From positions 1 to 22,948 of the forward strand of contig JACQJU010000065.1 of assembly GCA_016204905.1 (NCBI GenBank): DNA of 22,948 bases, read 5' to 3'. The translations under genes and the position numbers were made by a program. This DNA is from Candidatus Gottesmanbacteria bacterium. GTDB lineage: Bacteria; Patescibacteriota; Microgenomatia; 2-02-FULL-39-11. The notes below the pieces were generated by a model, which did not search any database, had not been told where the DNA came from, and saw nothing but the letters and a program-made list of their open reading frames with translations. Shown in pieces: positions 12,341 through 19,539 of this stretch. Position 1 is the stretch's first letter, and each line of letters begins with the position of its first letter.

Positions 12341-14650
12341 CTAGAGTCTGACGGTGGTGGGTTTCTCGCCTTCATGAGGGCAATCTAGGCAGTAGAGGCC
12401 AAACATATCCCGCAGGACATCATGGTCTTGATTTTCGATATTTTCTGCCTGGTTGGGTAGGGCCGGCTGATGGGTAGTTTTATCAATAGTTATGCTATGT
12501 CGTAATGATTCGCCTTCGGTGGGTATGGTACCTTTGATGAAATATTCATAGCGAGTGGGACAACCCTTGTCAGGGGCATTGGGATCTGAGTTGGGGGGCA
12601 TTTTACCGGAAAGGGAACAGATTTGGGCACCGACTATACCGGAGGGTTGTTTAGGCCATAAATCTGGTTGGTTTTTGAGCGTATAGGTCATAATTTGATT
12701 CCAGATAGGAGCAGCTCCGGTAATACCTGATGAGAGATAAGGATTCATAGGAGTATTATCATTGTTGCCTACCCAGGTAGCGACCAAAAAATTAGGGGTA
12801 AAGCCGATGGTTAAATTATCTCTTTTATCGTCAGTTGTTCCTGTTTTGACAGAAACAGTATGTCCTCTAATGTTTAAAAAACTAGAAGAGCCAAAGGCAG
12901 TAGATCTGGCGTTGTTATCCAAAAGAATATGAGAGATAAGGAAAGATGTTTCGGCGGAAAGAACGCGGGAACCAGATATAAGAATAGAGGAGGGAAAGTT
13001 GAGTTTATTTCTAATACCTCTTATAAAGTTAGGATCCTTGTATTCTTCTAATATTTTGCCATTTTTGTCTTCAACTTTCAGAACGGCGACTAAATCTTTT
13101 TTGATACCGGTATTGGCAAAGACGCCAAAGGCTTTGGCCATATCAAGAAGGGTGACTTCGCCACCGCCCAATGTAAGAGAGAGGCCATAACGAGATGGAT
13201 CTTTGAAAGAAGAAATACCCATGGCAGATGAGGAGGCGATCATACCTGTGACGCTATTTAGGGCAAGCATTTTGACTGCTGGGATATTGAAGGAGTTACC
13301 TAGAGCAAACCTGGCTTGAACTGGGCCATGGAATTGACGATCGTAGTTAACGGGACAATAGGCTTTTTGGCCGGGAGAAAGGAAACAGGTAGGAACATCC
13401 AAAAACATGGTAGCGGCGGTAATTTTTTTGGTTTCCAGACCGATGGCGTAGTTTAGGGGTTTGATGGAGGAGCCGGGTTGGCGAAGCGCGGTAGTGACAT
13501 TGAAATTGCCAGAGTCTGAGGCGAAATAATCTTTGGAGCCGACCATGGTGAGTATTTCTCCGGTTGGAGGACGGATAACGACGGCAGCCCCGTTGCCGAC
13601 CTGTAAACTTTTTAGGTCTTTTATTTCTTCGGAGACAATTTTTTGAGCTTCTTCTTGAAGAGGAAGATCGAGGGTAGTGGTAACTTTTAATCCGCCTTGT
13701 TCGACTGCTCTTTGGCCATATTTATCAACGAGTAATTGTTTGACATACATGACGAAGTGAGGGGCTTTTATATTGGTTGCGGGTTGGCGAAATTTTAACT
13801 CCTCTTTGGCGGCTTTTTCTGCCTCCTTTTTGGTGATATAGCCATCCTCGACCATTCTAGCCAAGACTTCTTTTTGTCGTCTCTTGGCGTATTCCGGATG
13901 GGCACCAAAAGGTGAGTAGAGAGTAGGAGCGGCGGGAAGACCGGCGAGGAGGGCGGATTCGGCCAGATTTAATTTTTTTACAGATTTATCGAAGTAGGTT
14001 TCGGCCGCTGCCTCAATACCCCAAGCTGTTCCTCCATAGGGAACTTGATTGAGGTACATCTCTAAGATCTGGTCTTTGTCATAAATCAACTCTGCCCAGG
14101 GGGCGAGAATCATCTCTTTGATTTTTCTGGTGATGGTGCGTTCGGGGGTAAGAAGGGCGCTTTTTATGAGTTGTTGGGTGATAGTGGAACCGCCTTGGAG
14201 CTGGCGTTTTAGGACTATTTGGCTAGCTGCTCGAAGGATTCCTCCAATTGGATTGACGCCTTTGTGCTGGTAGAAATTTTTATCCTCGATACTAATAGTT
14301 GCCTGTCTTAGGTGTTGGGGGATGTCTTTTAGTTTTACCAGGGTTCTATTTTCGGAGGCATAGATTTCGTAGAGAAGTTTACCACTACGATCAACTATTT
14401 TGGTAGTTTGGGGTATTTCGTATTTTCCCAATTTGGTGGGTGAGGGGAGATCTTTGAAGATGAAAAAATAAGTGGTGAAAAATATAAATATAATGGGTAT
14501 TAGCCAAAAAAGATATTTCCTTTTTCCGCCAGAGGCGGATCTCGGCCAACGGCCGATGGGCCTTTGGGCTAGGCTTTTGGCCGATATTTTGTTGAGGAAT
14601 GAATGAAAATGAGTTTTGAGATGAGATATACTAGGTGATTTGGTTGCCAT
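12341..14650 (-). CDS. Class A penicillin-binding protein (paralog 2)
   Basis: A 769-aa bifunctional peptidoglycan synthase, counted from the ATG at 14650; an in-frame ATG at 14692 lies within the -35 box. After a basic N-terminus with a repeat-derived peptide (about residues 26-43, SLAQRPIGRWPRSASGGK), one membrane helix (45-66) leads to GT51 with ISIEDKNFYQHKG (catalytic Glu122), GGSTITQQLIKSALL and EMYLNQVPYGGTAWGIEAAA. The transpeptidase has SSIK (394-397), SFN (453-455) and KTG (602-604). The C-terminal tail (about 675-769) is longer than in paralog 1 and has paired Cys (CSLSGK, CPTRYEY, CLDCPHEG), perhaps a disulfide or metal knuckle. It lies 107 nt upstream of paralog 1 on the same strand and has its own promoter. 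Confidence 0.95.
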   Translation of the reverse strand: MATKSPSISHLKTHFHSFLNKISAKSLAQRPIGRWPRSASGGKRKYLFWLIPIIFIFFTTYFFIFKDLPSPTKLGKYEIPQTTKIVDRSGKLLYEIYASENRTLVKLKDIPQHLRQATISIEDKNFYQHKGVNPIGGILRAASQIVLKRQLQGGSTITQQLIKSALLTPERTITRKIKEMILAPWAELIYDKDQILEMYLNQVPYGGTAWGIEAAAETYFDKSVKKLNLAESALLAGLPAAPTLYSPFGAHPEYAKRRQKEVLARMVEDGYITKKEAEKAAKEELKFRQPATNIKAPHFVMYVKQLLVDKYGQRAVEQGGLKVTTTLDLPLQEEAQKIVSEEIKDLKSLQVGNGAAVVIRPPTGEILTMVGSKDYFASDSGNFNVTTALRQPGSSIKPLNYAIGLETKKITAATMFLDVPTCFLSPGQKAYCPVNYDRQFHGPVQARFALGNSFNIPAVKMLALNSVTGMIASSSAMGISSFKDPSRYGLSLTLGGGEVTLLDMAKAFGVFANTGIKKDLVAVLKVEDKNGKILEEYKDPNFIRGIRNKLNFPSSILISGSRVLSAETSFLISHILLDNNARSTAFGSSSFLNIRGHTVSVKTGTTDDKRDNLTIGFTPNFLVATWVGNNDNTPMNPYLSSGITGAAPIWNQIMTYTLKNQPDLWPKQPSGIVGAQICSLSGKMPPNSDPNAPDKGCPTRYEYFIKGTIPTEGESLRHSITIDKTTHQPALPNQAENIENQDHDVLRDMFGLYCLDCPHEGEKPTTVRL
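14155..14200. repeat. 46-nt stretch identical to 11471-11516 in the paralogous PBP
   Basis: Partner copy of the identical block in paralog 1, within the GT51 active-site region. Confidence 0.75.
14525..14567. repeat. GC-rich twin-hairpin repeat inside the PBP paralog 2 gene
   Basis: TCCGCC-AGA-GGCGGA (14525-14539) and TCGGCC-AAC-GGCCGA (14542-14556) form two perfect 6-bp hairpins with 3-nt loops, followed by GGGCC. The block is much richer in G+C than its surroundings and encodes RPIGRWPRSASGG just before the membrane helix. Confidence 0.75.
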
Positions 14651-14663
14651 TTTTGGATTCTTT

Positions 14664-14692
14664 ATTATACAGATTTTATTGGGGGAAGACAA
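14664..14692 (-). promoter_or_regulatory. Promoter of PBP paralog 2
   Basis: The minus strand has TTGTCT (14692-14687), a 17-bp spacer and TATAAT (14669-14664). The ATG at 14650 is 13 nt past the -10 box, giving a leader of about 7 nt. Confidence 0.7.
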
Positions 14693-14734
14693 AAATACTA
14701 GCTGTTAGCTTTTAGTCGTTAGTCTTTAGATAAA

Positions 14735-14763
14735 TGTAAAACTAGATACGGAGATGGTAAAAT
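14735..14763 (+). promoter_or_regulatory. Promoter of the CvpA-CAP gene, extended -10
   Basis: TGGTAAAAT (14755-14763) is an extended -10, with weak TGTAAA (14735-14740) as -35 at 17 bp. The ATG at 14771 lies 7 nt past the -10 box, a leaderless layout. Confidence 0.55.
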
Positions 14764-14770
14764 AGATAAT

Positions 14771-15787
14771 ATGCAGATGCCAGCGCTTGGCGGTAATTGG
14801 ATAGATTTAGTTATTATTCTGATAACTCTTTATTATCTCTGGGGAGGAATATCGAGGGGGTTATTATTGGGACTTCTGGATGTTGGGGGATTTATACTTT
14901 CGTTTGTGACGGCGCTAAAAACTTATGGGATTTTTGGCACTTTTTTGGAGGAAAATTTTTCTCTACCTCCGGGTATATCCAATGCTCTAGGTTTTCTATT
15001 GGCGGGATTTTTGGCGGAAATAATTTTTTCTAAAATGCTTGCTCTTTTGTACAAAAAATTAATTCCCAAAATTGTTAGTAAGTTTAGAGATGCTCGTTTG
15101 GTAAATAGGTTAAATATAATAGATAGAATTTTGGGAATAATACCAGCTTTGGGAGAAAGTCTAATATTTACGGCTTTTATATTAACACTATTGGTGACGC
15201 TACCTATACGAGGAGGTATAAAAAAGGATATTGTTTCCTCAAAGATAGGCGGAGCTTTGGTAAATAGGACTGCCGGTATTGAGAGGCAGTTAAATAGAAT
15301 ATTTGGTCAGGCGGTAAATGACACTTTGACATTTATTACGGTTAATCCCAATCCTTCATCTGGGGAGAAGGTGGATCTCAAATTTACACAGAAGGAAGTA
15401 AAAGTAGATGAGGTAGCGGAGACAACAATGTTGAATTTGGTGAATCAGGAAAGAAGTAAGAGGGGGCTTAAACCATTGGTGGTTTCTGAAAATCTCAGAA
15501 ATTTATCACGAGAATATGCTCGGGATATGTTTGCTCGGGGTTATTTTTCTCACTATAACCCGGAGGGAGAATCGCCTTTTGATAGGATGAATAAGGCGGG
15601 AATTTCTTATTTGGCGGCGGGAGAAAATTTGGCACTAGCTCCCAATGTGAATCTGGCCCATCAGGGACTGATGAATTCGACAGGGCATAGAGCAAATATA
15701 CTCTCAGAGGATTTTGGGAAAGTGGGGATAGGAGTAATAGATGGGGGAATATATGGAGAGATGTTTGTACAGGAGTTTACGGATTGA
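14771..15787 (+). CDS. CvpA-CAP fusion membrane protein
   Basis: A 338-aa two-domain protein. Residues about 8-145 are a CvpA-like membrane domain with four hydrophobic segments (10-22, 28-48, 70-95, 120-143) and the polar DRILGIIPALGESL (118-131) typical of CvpA. After a linker (150-215), residues 218-336 form a CAP/SCP domain: LNLVNQERSKRGLKPL, SHYNPEGESPFDRM (His261), GENLA (Glu285), STGHRANIL (His306) and VGIGVIDGG near the C-terminus. The His/Glu pocket residues of the family are present. CvpA proteins are linked to envelope stability and biofilm; extracellular CAP domains are linked to binding or remodelling of surfaces. The fusion suggests a CAP domain displayed on the outer face. It is divergent from the PBP genes, so an envelope role fits. 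Confidence 0.9.
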   Translation: MQMPALGGNWIDLVIILITLYYLWGGISRGLLLGLLDVGGFILSFVTALKTYGIFGTFLEENFSLPPGISNALGFLLAGFLAEIIFSKMLALLYKKLIPKIVSKFRDARLVNRLNIIDRILGIIPALGESLIFTAFILTLLVTLPIRGGIKKDIVSSKIGGALVNRTAGIERQLNRIFGQAVNDTLTFITVNPNPSSGEKVDLKFTQKEVKVDEVAETTMLNLVNQERSKRGLKPLVVSENLRNLSREYARDMFARGYFSHYNPEGESPFDRMNKAGISYLAAGENLALAPNVNLAHQGLMNSTGHRANILSEDFGKVGIGVIDGGIYGEMFVQEFTD

Positions 15788-15793
15788 TTCTTC

Positions 15794-15886
15794 TTATCTC
15801 TTTTCATCTCCCTTGATGACTAGGATGGCCATAATTATAACCAGAAGGGCTATGGCGATAAAAAGTATAATTGTTGGGTTGATCAT
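15794..15886 (-). CDS. Putative 30-aa single-pass membrane miniprotein
   Basis: This short minus-strand frame encodes MINPTIILFIAIALLVIIMA followed by ILVIKGDEKR: a perfect membrane helix with a charged C-terminal end. AGGAA (15899-15895) lies 8 nt before the ATG and can serve as a Shine-Dalgarno. It ends 6 nt after the convergent CvpA-CAP gene. The same region has a longer minus frame (15804-16067) that overlaps the murB start and has no family look, so the miniprotein is the better candidate. Single-helix miniproteins often tune larger membrane complexes. No family is recognised, and expression is unproven. Confidence 0.45.
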   Translation of the reverse strand: MINPTIILFIAIALLVIIMAILVIKGDEKR

Positions 15887-15888
15887 TT

Positions 15889-15905
15889 ATTGTTCCTAGA
15901 ACAAT
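15889..15905. promoter_or_regulatory. Inverted repeat over the miniprotein ribosome binding site
   Basis: ATTGTTC-CTA-GAACAAT is a perfect 7-bp inverted repeat with a 3-nt centre. On the minus strand it contains the AGGAA Shine-Dalgarno of the miniprotein, so it could be an operator or could mask the ribosome site. Confidence 0.5.
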
Positions 15906-15958
15906 GACTGTTAAATCTTTTTTCTCTATTACCAATTGTCCGAAAATTAAAGCAACAA

Positions 15959-15967
15959 TGGTATAAT
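15959..15967 (+). promoter_or_regulatory. Extended -10 promoter upstream of murB
   Basis: TGGTATAAT is a consensus extended -10. It would give a leader of about 68 nt for murB. A second weaker -10, TATAAC (16025-16030), is at the leaderless distance from the ATG at 16042. Confidence 0.5.
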
Positions 15968-16041
15968 TTCCTAGGTCAACAAATTTCTCGCCAAAGATTC
16001 TTCTTCTATCGGACACAATAATATTATAACACCAGTTGTAT

Positions 16042-17001
16042 ATGAGAAAATTAAACAATTTAAACATTTTAGATAATGTTTCTCTTGCTCCGCTGTCGAC
16101 TTTTTATATTGGGGGATTGGCTAAAGAATATATAAAAGTGGAATCTCCAGAGAAATTAGTGGAGATTGTTGGGTGGGTAAGGGAGAATAATAAACCATTT
16201 AAAGTTTTTGCTGGGGGGAGTAATGTAGTTTTTCCGGATGAGGGAGTGGAATCTTTGGTGATACAAGTTTTGGGAGGCAGTATAAAAGTAGAGGGAGAAA
16301 GGATGGTGGTTGATGCTGGGGTGTTACTTTCCGATGTTGTTAGTAAATCGATTAGTTTGGGCTTTTCGGGTTTAGAAAGCTTGTCCGGTATCCCGGGAAC
16401 AGTAGGGGGGGCAATTGTTGGAAACGCTGGGGCTTATGGGCATGCGATAAGGGAGGTAGTTGATAAAGTAGAGATAGTAGAAGCAGAAAAAAAAGAAGTA
16501 GAAAAAGGTAGAGAAGGTAGTAGAAGTAGATGGATGAGTGATAGTGAATGTAAATTTTCCTATAGAGAAAGTGTATTTAAGCATAAACCATATTTGATAT
16601 TGCGAGCGGTATTGAAATTTGAACAGGGAAATAGAGAAGAGTTAGAAAGGATTTCTAAGGAAATAATTAAAAAAAGAGAAGTAAAGTATCATCCGGGGAT
16701 AAGGTGTCCGGGGAGTTTTTTTAAAAATATTATTGCTGCGGATCTTAGTCGGGAGCAACTGAAAAATATTGATAAAAGCAAAATTGTTTATGGGAAGGTA
16801 CCAGCTGGATATTTATTAGAAGAGGTGGGTACGAAAGGGATGAGAGTAGGAGGGATTGAAATAGCTAGTTATCATGGGAATTTATTTGTAAATAAAGGTG
16901 AAGGAAGGGCTTCGGATGTAAAAACTTTGGCTAAGATTTTAAAAGAAAAAGTGAGGAATAGATTTGGGATTGCACTGGAGGAGGAAATAAGGTATTTTTA
17001 G
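16042..17001 (+). CDS. murB: UDP-N-acetylenolpyruvoylglucosamine reductase
   Basis: MurB reduces UDP-GlcNAc-enolpyruvate to UDP-MurNAc with NADPH and FAD, the second committed step of cytoplasmic peptidoglycan precursor synthesis. From the ATG at 16042 the protein has 319 aa (a TTG 6 nt upstream is also possible). FAD-binding motifs are FAGGSNVVFPDEG (56-68), SGLESLSGIPGTVGGAIVGNAGAYG (109-133) and the C-terminal domain with PGSFFKN (223-229), PAGYLLEEVG (254-263) and HGNLFVNKG. Catalytic candidates are Arg175 (YRESVF), Ser225 and Glu315 (LEEEIRYF). A Lys/Glu/Ser-rich stretch (147-165) is a low-complexity insertion in a surface loop. The gene neighbours PBP and CvpA-CAP genes, making a cell-wall region. 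Confidence 0.95.
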   Translation: MRKLNNLNILDNVSLAPLSTFYIGGLAKEYIKVESPEKLVEIVGWVRENNKPFKVFAGGSNVVFPDEGVESLVIQVLGGSIKVEGERMVVDAGVLLSDVVSKSISLGFSGLESLSGIPGTVGGAIVGNAGAYGHAIREVVDKVEIVEAEKKEVEKGREGSRSRWMSDSECKFSYRESVFKHKPYLILRAVLKFEQGNREELERISKEIIKKREVKYHPGIRCPGSFFKNIIAADLSREQLKNIDKSKIVYGKVPAGYLLEEVGTKGMRVGGIEIASYHGNLFVNKGEGRASDVKTLAKILKEKVRNRFGIALEEEIRYF

Positions 17002-17029
17002 TATCCTTTTTTTGCGAGATACTATTTTT
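16999..17029 (+). terminator. Terminator-like hairpin after murB
   Basis: TAGTATC (16999-17005) pairs with GATACTA (17018-17024), followed by TTTTTA. The stem uses the murB stop codon. It is short and AT-rich, so efficiency is uncertain. Confidence 0.55.
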
Positions 17030-17051
17030 ATCCCTTTAGAAGATTAGTTAA

Positions 17052-17387
17052 TTATTCGGTGGGAGGTGAGGGAGCTCTTTCAAAAACAATTCCTATTTCT
17101 CTACTTAAGTGGTTTATTGTTACCTCCCCAGCTCTTATTTCTCCAGTTGCTGAGTCAGCTTCACTATGTCGTATTGCATCTGTTCCTCCATATCTTGCGA
17201 TACGATAGAAACCAGGTAGGTTTTGCTGAGGTTGAATTATAACCGAATTAGTATCTGGATGAGGGGGGCTATAAAAAATAACTCCATCGTTATCGGGGTT
17301 ATAACCAACGACTTTCGCTTCATGAAGTAAAGGATTGTCTCCTAATTTAAATCTAACTTCTGTTCCAATTGTAAGTTGCTCTGCCAT
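17052..17387 (-). CDS. Small soluble protein, unknown function
   Basis: A 111-aa protein from the ATG at 17387 (MAEQLTIGTEVRFKLGD), chosen because a good promoter sits just upstream and an in-frame ATG at 17429 lies within the -35 box. It is beta-rich: TIGTEVRFKLG, HEAKVVGYNPDNDGVIFYSP, NSVIIQPQQNLPGFYRIARYGG, GEVTINHLSREIGIVFE. The start resembles small SH3-like barrels in which a strand begins with 'GTEVRF', but I cannot assign a family. It has no signal peptide. It is convergent with murB and divergent from the VapBC pair. Confidence 0.6.
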   Translation of the reverse strand: MAEQLTIGTEVRFKLGDNPLLHEAKVVGYNPDNDGVIFYSPPHPDTNSVIIQPQQNLPGFYRIARYGGTDAIRHSEADSATGEIRAGEVTINHLSREIGIVFERAPSPPTE

Positions 17388-17400
17388 ATCAGTAAGGAGA

Positions 17401-17429
17401 ATTATACCTGGGAATGGAAATATATTCAA
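17401..17429 (-). promoter_or_regulatory. Promoter of the 111-aa gene
   Basis: The minus strand has TTGAAT (17429-17424), a 17-bp spacer and TATAAT (17406-17401). The ATG at 17387 is 13 nt past the -10 box. Confidence 0.65.
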
Positions 17430-17524
17430 TTTACATGTTGCAACAATCTAATTTTGACTAAGCCTTTTTGCACTAAATAGATACTATAAAAGAGTAAATT
17501 TAAAAAGATATATAAACATCTCTA

Positions 17525-17559
17525 TTGACAAAGATATACACCATTGGTATGATGTATAT
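17525..17559 (+). promoter_or_regulatory. Promoter and operator of the VapBC pair
   Basis: TTGACA (17525-17530), a 17-bp spacer and TATGAT (17548-17553) with TG at -15/-14 form a near-consensus promoter. ATATACA (17534-17540) and TGTATAT (17553-17559) are a perfect inverted repeat spanning the spacer and -10, with ACCATTGGT between them. The antitoxin probably binds here. The ATG at 17563 implies a leaderless mRNA. Confidence 0.7.
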
Positions 17560-17562
17560 AAT

Positions 17563-17826
17563 ATGAAACGCTACCAAGTCTATCTAAATTCGCAAAGTGT
17601 CAATATACTAGATGAGGCAACTGAGATAAGCCAATTCACCAGAGCCCAACTTATTCGGGAAGCTATTGATGGTGCTGCATCCCGACTGGGTAATATTCTT
17701 GCAGGTCTCAAACCACCCAAAGCAAGAGATTATGACTGGTTGAACAAACTTGTTGGGTCTATAAAAATAAGAGGAAAAAAGAAAACAAACATATCTCAAA
17801 ACGTTGATGAAATATACTATCGATGA
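17563..17826 (+). CDS. VapB-like ribbon-helix-helix antitoxin
   Basis: An 87-aa protein. Residues 1-45 fit a ribbon-helix-helix fold: strand RYQVYLNSQSVNILDEAT, then helix TRAQLIREAIDGAASRL. The C-terminal part (DYDWLNKLVGSIKIRG, then NVDEIYYR) is the usual toxin-binding tail. It neutralises the PIN toxin and represses its own promoter, by family precedent. It overlaps the toxin gene by 4 nt (ATGA at 17823-17826). Confidence 0.85.
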   Translation: MKRYQVYLNSQSVNILDEATEISQFTRAQLIREAIDGAASRLGNILAGLKPPKARDYDWLNKLVGSIKIRGKKKTNISQNVDEIYYR

Positions 17827-18233
17827 AAGTTTTTATTGATAGCGGGGCCTGGCTTGCTTTAGAGATTACAGCTGATATCTATCATGAAAAAGCAAGGAAG
17901 CAGGTAGAAATTCTAAAAAAGCAGCGAGCACTTCTTTTTACCAATTCCTTTATTTTATCAGAGACCTATACCAGACTCATCTATGACGTGAATTTAAATG
18001 CAGCACGTAAATTTCATCAGAGTATTCTCGAAGGAACAGAGCATAATCTGACTATTCTTGAGGTTGATCAGGTAGTTAGAGAAAATGCCTGGAAAGAATT
18101 ATTTCGTTATTTCGATCATCCTTTATCTTTCACCGATGCCACCATAGTTGCTCAATTCAAAGCCTATAATCTCGATGAAATCTTTACATTTGATAAACAT
18201 TTCCGGGATATCCATCTCCCTACCAATATTTGA
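17823..18233 (+). CDS. VapC-like PIN-domain ribonuclease toxin
   Basis: A 136-aa PIN-domain protein, the usual VapC length. Acidic active-site residues are in the expected places: Asp6 (FIDSGAW), Glu47 (ILSETYTRL), Asp105 (LSFTDATIVA) and Asp124 (FTFDKHF). VapC toxins are Mg-dependent RNases that often cut tRNA or rRNA; the target here is unknown. It is translationally coupled to the antitoxin by a 4-nt overlap. Confidence 0.9.
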   Translation: MKVFIDSGAWLALEITADIYHEKARKQVEILKKQRALLFTNSFILSETYTRLIYDVNLNAARKFHQSILEGTEHNLTILEVDQVVRENAWKELFRYFDHPLSFTDATIVAQFKAYNLDEIFTFDKHFRDIHLPTNI

Positions 18234-18248
18234 CAATGGAAGTTAATA

Positions 18249-18277
18249 TTGGACTATTTTGAGAAGGGGAGTAAAAT
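18249..18277 (+). promoter_or_regulatory. Promoter of the dihydroorotate dehydrogenase-like gene
   Basis: TTGGAC (18249-18254), a 17-bp spacer and TAAAAT (18272-18277). The ATG at 18286 is 8 nt past the -10 box, a leaderless layout. Confidence 0.65.
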
Positions 18278-18285
18278 AGAGGACA

Positions 18286-19386
18286 ATGAAATACGAGCCA
18301 TTTTATGATTATTTAAAGACATTTGATGATAATTTTGATGATGGTCCATTTGGCGCTTTTAAAAAAACAAAACCATTTAAACCTCAAGGAAAACCCCAAT
18401 ATTCTTTCTTAGGCTACAAAATCTATTCCCCTTTTGGTATAGCAGCAGGGCCACTGCCTAATAGTAAATTTATAAAAGCGGCATTTGATATGGGATTTGA
18501 TGTAAATTGTTATAAAACGCAGAGAAGTACAATATTTCCTGTTAATCAATTTCCCAATGTACTTTTTGTGGATGTTCGGGGAGATTTGACTCTGGAGAAG
18601 GCGAAGAAACCACTTGTAGGAAGTCTTACAACTACAAAGGATAGAGGGGAGTTTAGTATTACAAATTCTTTTGGTAATCCATCCAGGGGTCCCCAGTTTT
18701 GGCAGAAGGATTTAAAAGAAGCTATGAAGTATGAAGGTAAGGGACAGCTCCTGATTATGGGTGTTGTTGGGACAATCAAGAAGGGATTTAGTGATGAAGA
18801 CTACTATGATGACTTTGCTGCTAGCGCAGAAATTGCGAATAAAACAGGGGTGAGGGTTATCGAGGTTAATTTATCCTGTCCGAATGTGGCGAGTGAAGGA
18901 ATACTTTGTTTTACGCCTGGTGCTGTTGAGGCAATCTGCAGAAAGGTCAGAGAAAAAATTGGCAAGACGCCCCTTATTGCCAAAGTAGGATACTATGGGA
19001 AAGATAGGCAGGAATTACTCGAGATAGTTGTTGAGAAAATGGTGCCATATGTTGGGGCTATTGCGGCAATTAATACCATACCGGCTCCGGTTGTCGATGC
19101 GAAAGGTAACCAGGCTCTTCCTGGACCGAATCGCTTAATGAGCGGAATATGTGGAGCGGGGATAAAATGGGCAGGAGTGGATATGGTACGGCGGTTAAAA
19201 GATATTCGCCAGAAGAAGGGTTATGGATATGAAATAGTTGGTGTGGGTGGGGTGATGGACGTAGATGACTATAGGGATTATAGAGAGGCGGGGGCAGATG
19301 TAGTGATGAGTGCGACTGGGGCGATGTGGAATCCGTATTTGGCGAGGGAGATAAAAGGGAAGAGTAGAAAGAGAATAAGTCATTAA
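18286..19386 (+). CDS. Dihydroorotate dehydrogenase-like flavoprotein
   Basis: A 366-aa TIM-barrel flavoprotein of the DHOD family, which oxidises dihydroorotate to orotate in pyrimidine synthesis using FMN. Supporting motifs are PFGIAAGPLPNSKFIKAAFDMG (49-70), ITNSFGNPSRG (125-135), EVNLSCPN (193-200), AKVG with Lys233, AINT (261-264), VVGVGG-type phosphate loop IVGVGGVMD (317-325) and AGADVV (335-340). The long N-terminal extension (1-40, DYLKTFDDNFDDGPFGAFKK) and the active-site loop differ from the common PyrD classes. No other pyr gene is nearby, so the exact substrate is uncertain: a dihydropyrimidine dehydrogenase-like or scavenging role is possible. Confidence 0.8.
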   Translation: MKYEPFYDYLKTFDDNFDDGPFGAFKKTKPFKPQGKPQYSFLGYKIYSPFGIAAGPLPNSKFIKAAFDMGFDVNCYKTQRSTIFPVNQFPNVLFVDVRGDLTLEKAKKPLVGSLTTTKDRGEFSITNSFGNPSRGPQFWQKDLKEAMKYEGKGQLLIMGVVGTIKKGFSDEDYYDDFAASAEIANKTGVRVIEVNLSCPNVASEGILCFTPGAVEAICRKVREKIGKTPLIAKVGYYGKDRQELLEIVVEKMVPYVGAIAAINTIPAPVVDAKGNQALPGPNRLMSGICGAGIKWAGVDMVRRLKDIRQKKGYGYEIVGVGGVMDVDDYRDYREAGADVVMSATGAMWNPYLAREIKGKSRKRISH

Positions 19387-19408
19387 GTCATTGGGTCACT
19401 GGGTCATT
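19377..19408. repeat. Four tandem 8-bp units across a stop codon
   Basis: AAGTCATT, AAGTCATT, GGGTCACT, GGGTCATT follow each other at 19377-19408. The DHOD-like stop (19384-19386) lies inside. Likely a slippage-derived microsatellite. Confidence 0.7.
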
Positions 19409-19485
19409 GAAAGATTAACAAATAGAGATTTTCTTACTGATTTCTTATAGAGAAGTAGTATGATAAGGAAGTTATAAAAGGTTAA

Positions 19486-19532
19486 GCCGCCTTCGTCCCG
19501 GTGTGATCGGGATTTCGGCGAGCCGAAGGGAG
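19486..19532 (+). promoter_or_regulatory. GC-rich hairpin leader with the sod ribosome binding site
   Basis: CCTTCG (19490-19495) pairs with CGAAGG (19524-19529), and TCCCG (19496-19500) with CGGGA (19508-19512). The Shine-Dalgarno AAGGGAG (19526-19532), 7 nt before the ATG, overlaps the 3' arm, so folding would hide it. The G+C-rich block resembles the other repeats in the window. TATGAT (19459-19464) may be the promoter -10. Confidence 0.55.
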
Positions 19533-19539
19533 AAAAATT

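Noticed and set aside
15804..16067. 87-aa minus-strand open frame upstream of murB
   Set aside because: It overlaps the murB start, has no family features, and a better minus-strand candidate (30-aa membrane peptide with Shine-Dalgarno) uses another frame.
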